Source: Paenisporosarcina sp. HGH0030 (GTDB lineage: Bacteria > Bacillota > Bacilli > Bacillales_A > Planococcaceae). Taken from it: a stretch of DNA of 64,000 bases. Made by a program: the position numbers and the translations under genes. Positions within the stretch are counted from its first letter, which is position 1; each line of letters starts with the position of its first letter. Positions 38,975 through 47,110 of this stretch are shown one piece after another. Below the pieces are notes generated by a model. The model saw only the letters and a list, made by a program, of their open reading frames with translations. It did no database searches and was not told where the DNA came from. The DNA lies in assembly GCF_000411295.1 (NCBI RefSeq), contig NZ_KE150421.1, forward strand, positions 970,130 through 1,034,129. The letters run 5' to 3'.

Positions 38975-39382
38975 TTATGAATTCATCAATTTGTTGAATT
39001 TTTTGTCGTAAAGACTTCGCTTTAAAAAATCTGAACGCCAATAATCATATAAATCTTTTCGACTTGCTTTTAGAAAAGTTTTTAATACTTTTTTTAATTC
39101 AGAGTTATAAGGAAATAGGACGTCTTTACCTAAGCTGTAACCTTTACTAAAGTAAAATGCTGCAGATTCATATTCTTTAATTTCTTGATATAAATAGCCT
39201 ATGAATATAAATCCACTAGCTAATTCTTCTACTTCGAAATCTTCGTCATTTAATTTACTTTTTAAAAACTCTATCGCTCTTAATTTTTTCTTCCTCGAAA
39301 ACAAACCGTACAAAGAATTAGCTTGTTCTACTACTTCAATATATTTTTTTGAAGGGTCTTTTAATTTGTATTTGTCTTTCAT
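38975..39382 (-). CDS. Hypothetical helical protein (TPR-like)
   Basis: 135 aa, Lys- and Tyr-rich, predicted all-helical: RAIEFLKSKLNDEDFEVEELASGFIFIGYLYQEIKEYESAAFYFSKGYSLG resembles one TPR pair. GGTGA before the ATG. No catalytic residues. Single-gene unit between CBR copies. Confidence 0.65.
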   Translation of the reverse strand: MKDKYKLKDPSKKYIEVVEQANSLYGLFSRKKKLRAIEFLKSKLNDEDFEVEELASGFIFIGYLYQEIKEYESAAFYFSKGYSLGKDVLFPYNSELKKVLKTFLKASRKDLYDYWRSDFLKRSLYDKKFNKLMNS

Positions 39383-39409
39383 TTAATCACCTATCTCCTT
39401 AAAACCTTT

Positions 39410-39573
39410 TTACACTATCATTTTCTTAATAGAATTATTAGGTTCAATCATCTGTTTTAAATGCAAGTTTTCTATTATTGGAATGTTTAATGCATTGCTC
39501 TTACCTTTGAAAATTCTTCCATTGAATATCCAATCTTAACATCTTCTTTATTACAGAAAAACATATCCATCAT
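39410..39573 (-). pseudogene. Short decayed gene
   Basis: ATG 39573 gives MMDMFFCNKEDVKIGYSMEE FSK, then a stop at 39487. The adjacent frame continues GKSNALNIPIIENLHLKQMI.. to TAA 39410. A one-base shift would join them. Speculative. Confidence 0.3.
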
Positions 39574-39606
39574 CCTCTGTTAAGGTTACCAAAAGAAACT
39601 ACTACT

Positions 39607-39742
39607 TTTAACACTAACCTGCCCCGTTAGTTTAAGTGTAACATTTCACAATGGATTTCTGAGATCTACTTGATGATTCGGATAAAAAATAGACCATCGA
39701 AATGATGGTCTTGTTTAACTAAAGCACCCGTTAGTCAAATAA
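39607..39742 (+). repeat. CBR copy 27, long form (type III middle)
   Basis: ACACTAAC / CTGCCCC / GTTAGTTTAAG, CATTTCACAATGGATT, hairpin TAGACCATCGAAATGATGGTCT, TTTAACTAAAGCACCCGTTA. Sister of 16067 and 40451. Confidence 0.92.
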
Positions 39743-39789
39743 ATTCCATTTAACCTTCTAGCTTAGCTCTTCTTTCAAGAAGTAGTAAT

Positions 39790-40308
39790 TTACCAGCCCA
39801 TACGAGAACATAAAGAAGTAATATGTGCAAGATGATGTCCACTATGCCAAGCGTAAATTCCTATATTTTCACCTACTGAAACTCCGCCTAAATCCGGATG
39901 TATAAATGTCTTTTCAATATCAGCAGGACTTAGACTACGTAAAAGTTTGACCCAGCGTATGTGCAATGCTTCTAGCAGAGATAGTGAAATATCAACTGGT
40001 AATTTGTAGTCAGGAAGTTCTGCCCATTTCCCTTCGTCATAAGGCTTGATTACAGGATTTTCTTCAGTAAGAGCCAATTTAAAACGAACATAGGCATTCA
40101 TATGACTATCCGCTAAGTGATGCACTACTTGACGAACAGTCCATCCTCCTGAACGATAAGGTGTATCAAGCTGTTCATTATCCAAGTCTCTTACAACCTC
40201 TCGTAATAATCCAGGTAAATCTTCAATCTCATTTATCCAACCTTCTGTCATAATATTAGTAATCTCACCATCAAGCTGAAATTTTCCAATTGGATATTTC
40301 GCTTCCAC
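39790..40308 (-). CDS. DinB / YfiT-type bacillithiol transferase-like protein
   Basis: 172 aa. Metal-binding His pattern of the DinB/YfiT family: [24 protein letters not shown] and [12 protein letters not shown]. The first His plus the C-terminal HSGHH supply the metal site. YfiT relatives conjugate or hydrolyse with bacillithiol. GTG 40308 follows GGAGG with an 8-base gap. Confidence 0.85.
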   Translation of the reverse strand: MEAKYPIGKFQLDGEITNIMTEGWINEIEDLPGLLREVVRDLDNEQLDTPYRSGGWTVRQVVHHLADSHMNAYVRFKLALTEENPVIKPYDEGKWAELPDYKLPVDISLSLLEALHIRWVKLLRSLSPADIEKTFIHPDLGGVSVGENIGIYAWHSGHHLAHITSLCSRMGW

Positions 40309-40450
40309 CTCTAGTTCCTCCTTTAAAAATCCTGCGCAAATTTTTTTCTATTACATTTAGCTACTAACTTAAATAATAATGTTCTAAGCACACAGCACAA
40401 TGATTAAGCTCTTTATCATTACCTTTAAATCCTTTACACCTACGTTACCT

Positions 40451-40589
40451 TCTTCAACTAACCTGCCCCGTTAGTTTAAGTGTATCATTTCACAATGGAT
40501 GGCCGAAATCTACTTGATGTTTTGGACGTAAAACTAGACCATCGAAATGATGGTCTTGTTTAACTAAAGCACCCGTTAGTTGAAGAAGG
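40451..40589 (+). repeat. CBR copy 28, long form (type III middle)
   Basis: CTTCAACTAAC / CTGCCCC / GTTAGTTTAAG; TGGACGTAAAA and hairpin AGACCATCGAAATGATGGTCT, right site TTTAACTAA / AGCACCC / GTTAGTTGAAGAAG. The best-preserved long copy. Confidence 0.93.
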
Positions 40590-40786
40590 AATATCAATTA
40601 TTTCTAAAGAGATAAAGCTGGCTTGAGTAATTTCGGTTAATTATCATCTGGAATTGTTTATCATGTAGTTACTTATGGTATTATAAAAGCATGTTAAAAA
40701 CTGGAAGGGGACTATAGGTTCTTCACAGACTTTTGTGAAACCAATGGTTGGATTTAATAAGATTAAACTAGGGGAGTTTTCCAATT

Positions 40787-40993
40787 ATGAAAATTTCGAA
40801 AAATAATCTTTTTATTTTTATGATTGCTTTTGTTATCGCTTTAGCGTTTACAAAGTTATCTGCAACAAGTGATTTTAAAAGTATGATGTATTCTGCTGTG
40901 TATTTATTTGTATTGATTCCAATTGGATTTGTAACAATAAAATCCATAAACCGTATCTTTGATGTGGTTGTACTAAAATTTAATAAGGGTTGA
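40787..40993 (+). CDS. Small membrane protein (68 aa)
   Basis: Two membrane segments (8-25 and 34-53) and a basic end. GGGGAG before the ATG and a strong downstream terminator indicate a real plus-strand gene. Family unknown. Confidence 0.65.
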   Translation: MKISKNNLFIFMIAFVIALAFTKLSATSDFKSMMYSAVYLFVLIPIGFVTIKSINRIFDVVVLKFNKG

Positions 40994-41021
40994 GATTATA
41001 TAGTCTCTTCCCGGGTTTACA

Positions 41022-41073
41022 AGAGAATAATAAAAGACATTCATCGTTCATTGATGAATGTCTTTTATTCTCT
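41022..41073. terminator. Very long perfect terminator hairpin
   Basis: About 24-bp stem: AGAGAATAATAAAAGACATT + CATC pairs with GATG + AATGTCTTTTATTCTCT. Longer than a terminator needs. Confidence 0.85.
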
Positions 41074-41129
41074 TTATGGTTCAAAAATCTACGACTAAAA
41101 CGTGATAGCTAATGATTTAGCCCTTGACC

Positions 41130-41313
41130 GTCACGGACGATCCGTCCGCAAACATCGATTCTGTTACTCAACTGGATTGTATAACGTATGCACGCTTGGT
41201 TGACATAACACCACAATTAGGGAGTATTCAACTTCATAACTCAATAAGAAAAAGCCGCCTTGTAAAGGCAGCTGGTTGTTCAACTAAAGCACCCGTTAGT
41301 TCAATAAGAAGGA
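41130..41313 (+). repeat. CBR copy 29, long form (type IV middle)
   Basis: CATCGATTCTGTTACTCAAC, GGTTGACATAACACCACAAT, GGGAGTATTCAACTTC, hairpin GCCGCCTTGTAAAGGCAGC and a perfect right site TTCAACTAA / AGCACCC / GTTAGTTCAATAAG. Confidence 0.85.
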
Positions 41314-41365
41314 GTCGCCAATACAACTCCTTAGTTAAATTAAAACGAGCACTCATTTGCATATT

Positions 41366-42015
41366 TTAAGGAAGCCAATCATGACAATTATTAGCTAATT
41401 GCTGCAAATCCTCTATAAATGTACTACGTTATATCCATCACAAACAGCATGATGCACTTGTAATGAAATTGGCAACAACGTTTTATCTTTCATATTTAAA
41501 TATTTCCCCCCTGTAATGATGGGTAATAAAAAGTCGCTATCATTATTTATATTTAGGTTAAAGCCAGTAAAACTAACCCAAGGAATACTAGATATAGGAA
41601 AAGAATTTTTGGGTTCATTATCTTTTGTAAAGAGACCTTTAACTTCAGCGTATTGCTTTATATCACTTTGATAGTTTTTATAAAAGACAGTAAATTCATT
41701 AGAAAACTCCGTCCATATGCTTGAGAATGATTTATTATCACTGTGGAAGATTGTATAACTTGGAATCATTTTATCCCAATACCCTAGAACACCCTCATCA
41801 TTAAAGCAAGTTCTAAATTCTTCATGAGAATTTACTGTCTTGCTGATCATGTAAATAAAAGTAGGGTATAGCTTAATTCCCTTGGTACGAAGCTGTTCCA
41901 ATAACGTTGTGATGTCTATATTTGCTGTTATGCTAAAGGTACACTTTAGATTTAAATAATGCTCGAAATACGGGTTTCTATCCCATTTTTCTTTATCAAT
42001 TAAATTAAACTTCAC
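41366..42015 (-). pseudogene. cat: Type A chloramphenicol acetyltransferase gene, frameshifted near the 3' end
   Basis: Frame from ATG 42015 encodes 200 aa of a CAT: MKFNLIDKEKWDRNPYFEHY, PTFIYMISKTVN, then the catalytic HHAVCDGYNV, and stops at 41413. CATs have about 20 residues more; these are found one frame over (FIEDLQQLANNCHDWLP, TAA 41366). A single indel near 41415 therefore clips the last helix. The catalytic His is kept, so partial activity cannot be excluded. AGGAGG lies upstream of the ATG. CAT acetylates chloramphenicol or, in some relatives, other acceptors. Confidence 0.8.
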
Positions 42016-42129
42016 TTGATTAGCCTCCTAAAATTGTGTTTTTTATTTTTAGGAGGCTAATCATCTGCTTTCACCAATCTCCTCACCTCTTAATAATTCT
42101 TCGTTTAAAATACTAAATCAAACGCAGCA

Positions 42130-42213
42130 CTTATTCCACTAACCTGCTTCGTTAGTTGAATAAGAAAAAGGCTTTAACCCTTATTGAAGTAAAGCACCCG
42201 TTAGTTGAAGAAG
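42130..42213 (+). repeat. CBR copy 30, complete short form
   Basis: ATTCCACTAAC / CTGCTTC / GTTAGTTGAATAAG, AAAAAGGCTTTAACCC, TTATTGAAGTAAAGC, ACCCGTTAGTTGAAGAAG. Confidence 0.93.
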
Positions 42214-42275
42214 AGATCCATTTTACAGGTAATTAACTTGTGCGTATTGAATAGATTGTGTAAAGGGGTGATTAA

Positions 42276-43523
42276 GTGGTAAGTAAAGAAAAATGGAAAC
42301 GATGGCGTTTCCCAACTTTATTACTAGGGGCTGTTGGAATATCTGGACTGGGGGATTTTGTATTTTTGGTCGCTATAAATTTATTAGTGTATCAAATGAC
42401 AGAATCCGCAGCAGCTGTGGCTGGTCTGTGGATTGTTGGACCACTTGCATCGATTTTCACGAGATTTTGGGCTGGGAGCATTATTGATCGTGCTAATCGC
42501 AAAAAGTTAATGATATGGACGGACTTGATTCGGGCATTATTAATCGCTTTGGTCCCTTTTATGCCTACCGTATGGGAGATATACATATTGTTGTGGTTTG
42601 TGAGCATGGCGAAAGCATTTTTTGCACCTGCATCGCTTACCTATATTACGGAACTTGTTCCAGCTGAACAACGCAAACAATTTAATGCATTTTATTCCTT
42701 AACAAGCTCTGGTGCATTTATTGTAGGACCCGCGATTGCAGGGGTGCTTTTTGTCATTGGTTCAGTGTATTTAGCAATCTTTTTAAATGCAATCTCTTTT
42801 TTAATATCAGCAATTTTGTTTTTATTTTTACCTGATCAACAGAAAGAAAAAACATCATTTAAAAATCCATTGTCTTTTTCAGCTATTAGAGAAGACGCAA
42901 AAACCGTTATTGCTTTTGGAAAAAAAACACCCGTTTTTATGCTAGTACTTGCTTTGTATTTAGGAACACTGTTCACAACATTTGCTATGGATACGCAAGA
43001 AGTTGTCTTTACTCAGCGAGTAGTTGGGCTATCAGAGCTGGATTATAGTTTGCTCATTAGTATTACAGGCATAGGATCTATTTTAGGCGCATTGACGGTG
43101 GCGTCTTATTCAAAAAAACTATCCATTCGTTTTCTTTTTGGTGGAGGACTTCTTCTAATGTCACTTGGTTACTTACTGTATGCCTTCAGTACGTCATTCA
43201 CAATGATTACAATAGGGTTCGTAATATTGGGGTTTTTTAATTCTTTTGCAAACACTGGCTACAACACATTTTATCAATTTCATGTTCCGATTGAAATTAT
43301 GGGGAGGGTGACTAGCTTTTATGGACTCATCCAAAGTGCAGGGCAAATCCTTTTGGTAATAGTCGTTGGTATCATAGCAGATATTTTTCCACTCCGATAT
43401 ACAATTATCACATTATCTCTGGTGAATTTCTTCTCTATAATTGGCCTGATCGTACTAATGAAACATCGTATCTATCAGTCGATTTTTAGTGAAGTGGAGA
43501 ACAATGAAAAGATGACTGCATAA
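42276..43523 (+). CDS. MFS transporter (drug efflux type)
   Basis: 415 aa, 12 membrane segments. GSIIDRANRKKLMIWTDLIRA between TM2 and TM3 is the MFS loop motif; SLTYITELVPAEQRKQFNAFYSLTSSGAFIVGPAIAGVLF is typical of the macrolide-efflux (Mef-like) branch. GTG start with AAAGGGGTG upstream. Next to the cat unit, but separated by a CBR; substrate unknown. Confidence 0.88.
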   Translation: MVSKEKWKRWRFPTLLLGAVGISGLGDFVFLVAINLLVYQMTESAAAVAGLWIVGPLASIFTRFWAGSIIDRANRKKLMIWTDLIRALLIALVPFMPTVWEIYILLWFVSMAKAFFAPASLTYITELVPAEQRKQFNAFYSLTSSGAFIVGPAIAGVLFVIGSVYLAIFLNAISFLISAILFLFLPDQQKEKTSFKNPLSFSAIREDAKTVIAFGKKTPVFMLVLALYLGTLFTTFAMDTQEVVFTQRVVGLSELDYSLLISITGIGSILGALTVASYSKKLSIRFLFGGGLLLMSLGYLLYAFSTSFTMITIGFVILGFFNSFANTGYNTFYQFHVPIEIMGRVTSFYGLIQSAGQILLVIVVGIIADIFPLRYTIITLSLVNFFSIIGLIVLMKHRIYQSIFSEVENNEKMTA

Positions 43524-43540
43524 AAAATGCTACTTTTTCT

Positions 43541-43590
43541 TATTGAACTAACCTGCCCCATTAGTTCAATAAGAAAAAAAGAGCTGACTC
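43541..43590 (+). repeat. CBR copy 31 (left site plus truncated middle)
   Basis: TTGAACTAAC / CTGCCCC / ATTAGTTCAATAAG, AAAAAAAGAGCTGAC, then unrelated sequence. Same break point as 26310-26355. Confidence 0.88.
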
Positions 43591-43633
43591 GTATGCAGTT
43601 GTTTACTGTGGAAAAAATGCTTATTCACATTCT

Positions 43634-44221
43634 TTAGCGGTCTATTATTTTGAAATAACGATATATTTTGTTTAATTTCTCGTCATGCTTTCCCTTCGGA
43701 TTTTCCATATTCCCAAATTCAAAAAACTTCACTCTTTTTATCCCAACATAATTAAATAAGGCCTTCTTCATTAATACTTTGTGCGCATTATTCAACCAGA
43801 ACAAAGGATAATACGTTGGCCCCTTCATCGTTGAAATACAAACAACAGACTTCCCCTTCAAAAGTCCTTCTGGCAGAAGTCCGCCCTTGTCTTTGTAGGC
43901 AAATTCTGAAGCAAACATTTGGTCTATATACCCCAAAAGCATAGCTGGAGGACGTCCCCACCAGATCGGATATATGAAAACTATTTTATCGGCCCAAATA
44001 ATTTGTTCTCTATACTTTTCAAGTTGGGGATCGGAGTGCATATCCCTTCTGCGTTTTTTCTCATTGAAAACTAGGATCGGATTAAACTCCTCTTTATATA
44101 AATCCAGCACCTTTATCTCCGCTTTATTGGGGTTCTCACTGCTTCCTTGGATGACCTTTTGAAAAAATGCATAACTTAGGCTCTGATGATTTGGATGCGT
44201 ATATATAACAAGCGTTTTCAT
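43634..44221 (-). CDS. NAD(P)H-dependent FMN oxidoreductase (quinone reductase type)
   Basis: 195 aa flavodoxin-like fold: MKTLVIYTHPNHQSLSYAFF (phosphate-binding start) and ADKIVFIYPIWWGRPPAMLLGYIDQMFASEFAY, the MdaB/NQO-like signature. Probably two-electron reduction of quinones or nitro compounds. GAGGTGG before the ATG. Divergent from a MarR gene with two operators between, so it is likely the regulator's target. Confidence 0.88.
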   Translation of the reverse strand: MKTLVIYTHPNHQSLSYAFFQKVIQGSSENPNKAEIKVLDLYKEEFNPILVFNEKKRRRDMHSDPQLEKYREQIIWADKIVFIYPIWWGRPPAMLLGYIDQMFASEFAYKDKGGLLPEGLLKGKSVVCISTMKGPTYYPLFWLNNAHKVLMKKALFNYVGIKRVKFFEFGNMENPKGKHDEKLNKIYRYFKIIDR

Positions 44222-44237
44222 TGTGCCACCTCTTTAC

Positions 44238-44291
44238 TTATCATTTGATAAACAAATCGTAACACACTCTTTTTTAGTTATCAAATGATAA
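44238..44291. promoter_or_regulatory. Paired MarR-type operators
   Basis: TTATCATTTGATAA (44238-44251) and TTATCAAATGATAA (44278-44291), each near-palindromic and reverse complements of each other, centred 40 bases apart (about four helical turns) in the divergent promoter region. Confidence 0.75.
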
Positions 44292-44331
44292 TTGTATTAT
44301 AACAACTATTTTGTTATATTGTCAGTAAGAG

Positions 44332-44784
44332 GTGATCCTTCTGGACAAAAAAGCTTTATTTCATAAATTTGTGGCCTTTACTACTTCTGTACATCAAGTG
44401 ACGCATGAAATTACAAAAGATGTTAAATCCGATTCTATTACCCCCGTTCAACATAGTATTCTTGAATATATAGCGGTTAGTCAGCCCGTTACCATTAGTC
44501 AAATTAGTGATTGTCAGAATATGTCCATGCCTAACACGAGCCGTGAACTGAAAAAACTAAGCGAAAAAAATCTATGCGAAAAATTTGCCGTTGCCGAGGA
44601 TCGACGAAAGCAATATATCCGTCTTTCCAAAGAAGGCGAAGTCATGATGAACGAAGCCTTTAAACATATAGAAGCCCGTTTCCTGCAACGGATAAAGGAG
44701 GCATCCAATGAAGATTTGGAAGAAATTAACCGGTCGCTGGATGTGCTTCACTCAAAAGTGTTTTATTCAAGTAAATCCTTGTGA
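44332..44784 (+). CDS. MarR-family transcriptional regulator
   Basis: 150 aa. Winged helix: ITPVQHSILEYIAVSQPVTISQISDCQNMSMPNTSRELKKLSEKNLCEKFAVAEDRRKQYIRLSKEG. Probably represses itself and the divergent reductase in response to phenolic or quinone ligands. The start is unclear: GTG 44332 is too close to AAGAGG; a CTG at 44341 has better spacing. Confidence 0.85.
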   Translation: MILLDKKALFHKFVAFTTSVHQVTHEITKDVKSDSITPVQHSILEYIAVSQPVTISQISDCQNMSMPNTSRELKKLSEKNLCEKFAVAEDRRKQYIRLSKEGEVMMNEAFKHIEARFLQRIKEASNEDLEEINRSLDVLHSKVFYSSKSL

Positions 44785-44816
44785 AGGTGAATTGCCTGCT
44801 GTACCGCCAAATAAAC

Positions 44817-44857
44817 GACGACAAGCTCTTACCCTAAATGGGAGGAGCTCGTCTTTT
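44817..44857 (+). terminator. Intrinsic terminator
   Basis: GACGACAAGCTCTTACC / GGAGGAGCTCGTC with T-run after the MarR gene. Confidence 0.7.
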
Positions 44858-44876
44858 AACTTGCAAGAAAATCTCT

Positions 44877-44935
44877 ATCCCGTTACTTGAATAAGAGAAA
44901 GACTTTACTCCTTATTGAAGTAAGCGCCAGTTTAT
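44877..44935 (+). repeat. CBR copy 32
   Basis: CCCGTTACTTGAATAAG, AGAAAGACTTTACTCC, TTATTGAAGTAAGC, GCCAGTTTAT. Left arm lost, right site decayed. Confidence 0.75.
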
Positions 44936-45025
44936 GGAATGTTTTATGTGATTTTTCTTAAAGAAAAGCACCCATTGATTGATCCCGTTTCCTAACTTAT
45001 ACGGCGATTGGCTTGTGCTACCCCT

Positions 45026-45180
45026 AAAACAGAAAAAGGCTAAATCATAAGATTTAACCTTTTCCCTATTTGGAATTTCTATTTATCAAATAACTTAAGC
45101 CTACATAGTCCAGTGCTATTAAACTTATAAAAAGCAAAAGACGATTTAACCTTTTTAGTGGCTAAATCGTCTTTTTTTTA
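45026..45180. terminator. Two related terminator hairpins
   Basis: 45026-45060 (AAAAGGCTAAATC / GATTTAACCTTTT) and 45136-45180 (AAAAGACGATTTAACC / GGCTAAATCGTCTTTT, T8). The two share AAATC..GATTTA arms. No gene in 44936-45288. Confidence 0.7.
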
Positions 45181-45288
45181 TAAAATAGCCCCGAAGTTTT
45201 TTAACAATAAGAAGACATTCCAATTATCGAAACCACTTCTAGAGCAGCGTCGGTTCCGCAAAGGGCAACGATTCCTGCTCGTATTTAT

Positions 45289-45825
45289 TTATTTTTGAGC
45301 CCCATCATACTTAAATTCCCACTTTAAAGTCATTGGTTCATAGAACTTTTCTACATCTTCAGCGTGACGAGATAGATCAGGTTCGCTGATTTGAAAAGTT
45401 AATTCATAATTTCCAGGTTCAGGTAATAAAACATTAGAAGCATAATGTGGGTCACCTGCTACCATTTGATACAATTGCCCTTGATCTACATCTTCATCTG
45501 TATCAAGATTATGTATCTTATAGCCAATTGTTAGATATGGAATCCATTCACCTTCATGAAATCCAAAAGAATTGTCTTTTGCTGCATGAATGTCGGCTTC
45601 TAAGTGAATGTTTCCTTCTTTTCCTCCACGCTCAACAGGAGCTACTTCAACTGAATGGGGCAAATAAACAGCATTAATCTCCATTCCATTTTTAATTACC
45701 TGACCAATCATTATATCCTCTCCAGCTTGACCTTCATGTTCAGAACCATGTTCTTTCTGATTAGTGCAAGCCGATAATACTAGAATTACTAATGATGCCA
45801 AAAATAAGATTAAGTATCTTTTCAC
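45289..45825 (-). CDS. Tp34/P19-family iron transport lipoprotein
   Basis: 178 aa. Lipobox LSAC (Cys about 20), then His/Glu-rich linker, then the Tp34 domain: DIMIGQVIKNGMEINAVYLPHSVEVAP.., GEWIPYLTIGYKI, AGDPHYASNVLLPEPGNYELTFQI. His and Met residues in these stretches are the usual periplasmic metal ligands. Family binds Fe2+/Cu2+ and feeds high-affinity iron permeases. It lies 62 bases after the DoxX-like gene; an upstream Fur box supports an iron role. Confidence 0.82.
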   Translation of the reverse strand: MKRYLILFLASLVILVLSACTNQKEHGSEHEGQAGEDIMIGQVIKNGMEINAVYLPHSVEVAPVERGGKEGNIHLEADIHAAKDNSFGFHEGEWIPYLTIGYKIHNLDTDEDVDQGQLYQMVAGDPHYASNVLLPEPGNYELTFQISEPDLSRHAEDVEKFYEPMTLKWEFKYDGAQK

Positions 45826-45887
45826 AAGCTATCCCTCCCCATATCGATTTTATTTATCATTTCTAAACTTTGTTCGAACTGCTCATT

Positions 45888-46481
45888 TTAATTCCAGAGT
45901 TTTTTCAACGGAACTCGGAATTTTGTATCTCTAAGTCTGTTAATAGTTAAGGAAAATAAATGATCTATTTTAAAGTATTGATCCAAGCTTAAACTATAAA
46001 TCTGTCTTTCTCTTAGTAACAAGCAAAATGCGCTTGTATAAAGGGTAAGGCTCATTACATTGATATTACCTGAGAGAAGAAAATTTATATGCATAAAGAG
46101 ACAAGTCAGAATCGATGGAAGTATCATAAATCCTGCGATGAGGAACAAACCAAGCATCATTTGAACGATGGGAATGGAATAATTTAAACCCATCACGTGC
46201 TTTAAAGCTACCTCGTCAATAAGGAATTTATAAAAATCTGGTACATTAGGTTTATCTAATGCTTTCAGCAGATAATCACTAAGAAATACTCCGGGTTGAG
46301 CAAACCACGAATGCCCTGTGGAACCTCCTTTTCCCAAAATCTTCGTAACTCCCGCTAAAAGCCAACCTAACCCAAATAGAATACGCATTAAAACGACTAA
46401 AGATTGAAACACGTGTTTTCCAAGTTTGTTTTGATCTGTAGTATGGAATATATCTTTAGCAACTACTTCATTTTGCATCAT
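45888..46481 (-). CDS. DoxX/DoxD-like membrane protein
   Basis: 197 aa, four membrane segments: LVVLMRILFGLGWLLAGVTKILG, a loop with GHSWFAQPGVFLSDYL, then IPIVQMMLGLFLIAGFMILPSIL and a further TM pair. Matches the DoxX / TQO small-subunit group. AGGAGGAC precedes the ATG. Probably co-transcribed with the Tp34 gene, an arrangement I take to be part of a Fur-controlled unit. Confidence 0.75.
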   Translation of the reverse strand: MMQNEVVAKDIFHTTDQNKLGKHVFQSLVVLMRILFGLGWLLAGVTKILGKGGSTGHSWFAQPGVFLSDYLLKALDKPNVPDFYKFLIDEVALKHVMGLNYSIPIVQMMLGLFLIAGFMILPSILTCLFMHINFLLSGNINVMSLTLYTSAFCLLLRERQIYSLSLDQYFKIDHLFSLTINRLRDTKFRVPLKKLWN

Positions 46482-46627
46482 AAAGTCCTCCTGAATATTT
46501 TTAGAACGAAGTAGAATCAGTACTGATAATCATAAGAAAAGTTCATCGACAATCCAAAACTATTTTTTGTAAAACAACCGATTAATAAACCTATACCTAC
46601 CAATAGTTTCCCCAAGTTTCTAAAAAG

Positions 46628-46729
46628 TTAAATGTGTGATAACGAATAGCTAAATTTTTCAGAAATATCACCCGCTAGCCATGAAACACGTTTATTCGAG
46701 TTACACATGTAACACAGCTTCGATACCAT
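46628..46729 (-). CDS. 33-aa CxxC peptide behind a Fur box
   Basis: ATG 46729 has a perfect AGGAGGAAAAC ribosome site: MVSKLCYMCNSNKRVSWLAG then DISEKFSYSLSHI. A CxxC (CYMC) lies at residues 6-9. It follows the Fur box by about 50 bases and precedes the DoxX gene. Could be a leader peptide, a tiny iron-response protein or the stump of a lost gene. Confidence 0.45.
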   Translation of the reverse strand: MVSKLCYMCNSNKRVSWLAGDISEKFSYSLSHI

Positions 46730-46780
46730 GTTTTCCTCCTATTTTTCAAAGTAAAAAGCACAAAAGATATCATAACACAA

Positions 46781-46803
46781 TTGATAATGATTTTCATTGT
46801 CAA
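46781..46803 (-). promoter_or_regulatory. Fur box
   Basis: Centre TTGATAATGAT / T / TTCATTGTCAA: close to the classic 7-1-7 Fur consensus (GATAATGAT..ATCATTATC). TTATGAT on the minus strand just downstream is a plausible -10. Controls the small peptide, DoxX-like and Tp34 genes. Confidence 0.8.
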
Positions 46804-46939
46804 TTACATCCATGCAGTATCATAGCTTCGCTTGTCGAGATCTACTTCCCAACCAGCCTCAAACATGCTTCTTCACGGATCATCATCCCACGCACCCGTA
46901 CGTCCTACCCTTGGCTACTGATATCTTAAATCCAATAAA

Positions 46940-47025
46940 AATAAGGTCAACCAGTAAAAACTGGTTGACCTTATAATACGAAAGCATTCGTTAGTTTAAG
47001 TGCAATCTTTCACAATCTTATATTC
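46940..47025 (+). repeat. CBR-related copy 33 (type V middle)
   Basis: Hairpin AAGGTCAACCAGT / ACTGGTTGACCTT, ATAATACGAAAGCATTCG, TTAGTTTAAGTGCAATC. Stem extended relative to 28189. The preceding GC-richer 46830-46920 is unexplained. Confidence 0.75.
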
Positions 47026-47110
47026 TGACCATTTGATGACAAAAATGCTGCCTACATGACGCTCTAGTCTTTAACTCAAGCATTCTTAATTTGCAGTTGA
47101 TAGACCTCAA

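Noticed and set aside
46681..46929. 82-codon plus-strand frame over the Fur box
   Set aside because: Overlaps the Fur box, promoter and the minus-strand peptide; no ribosome site.
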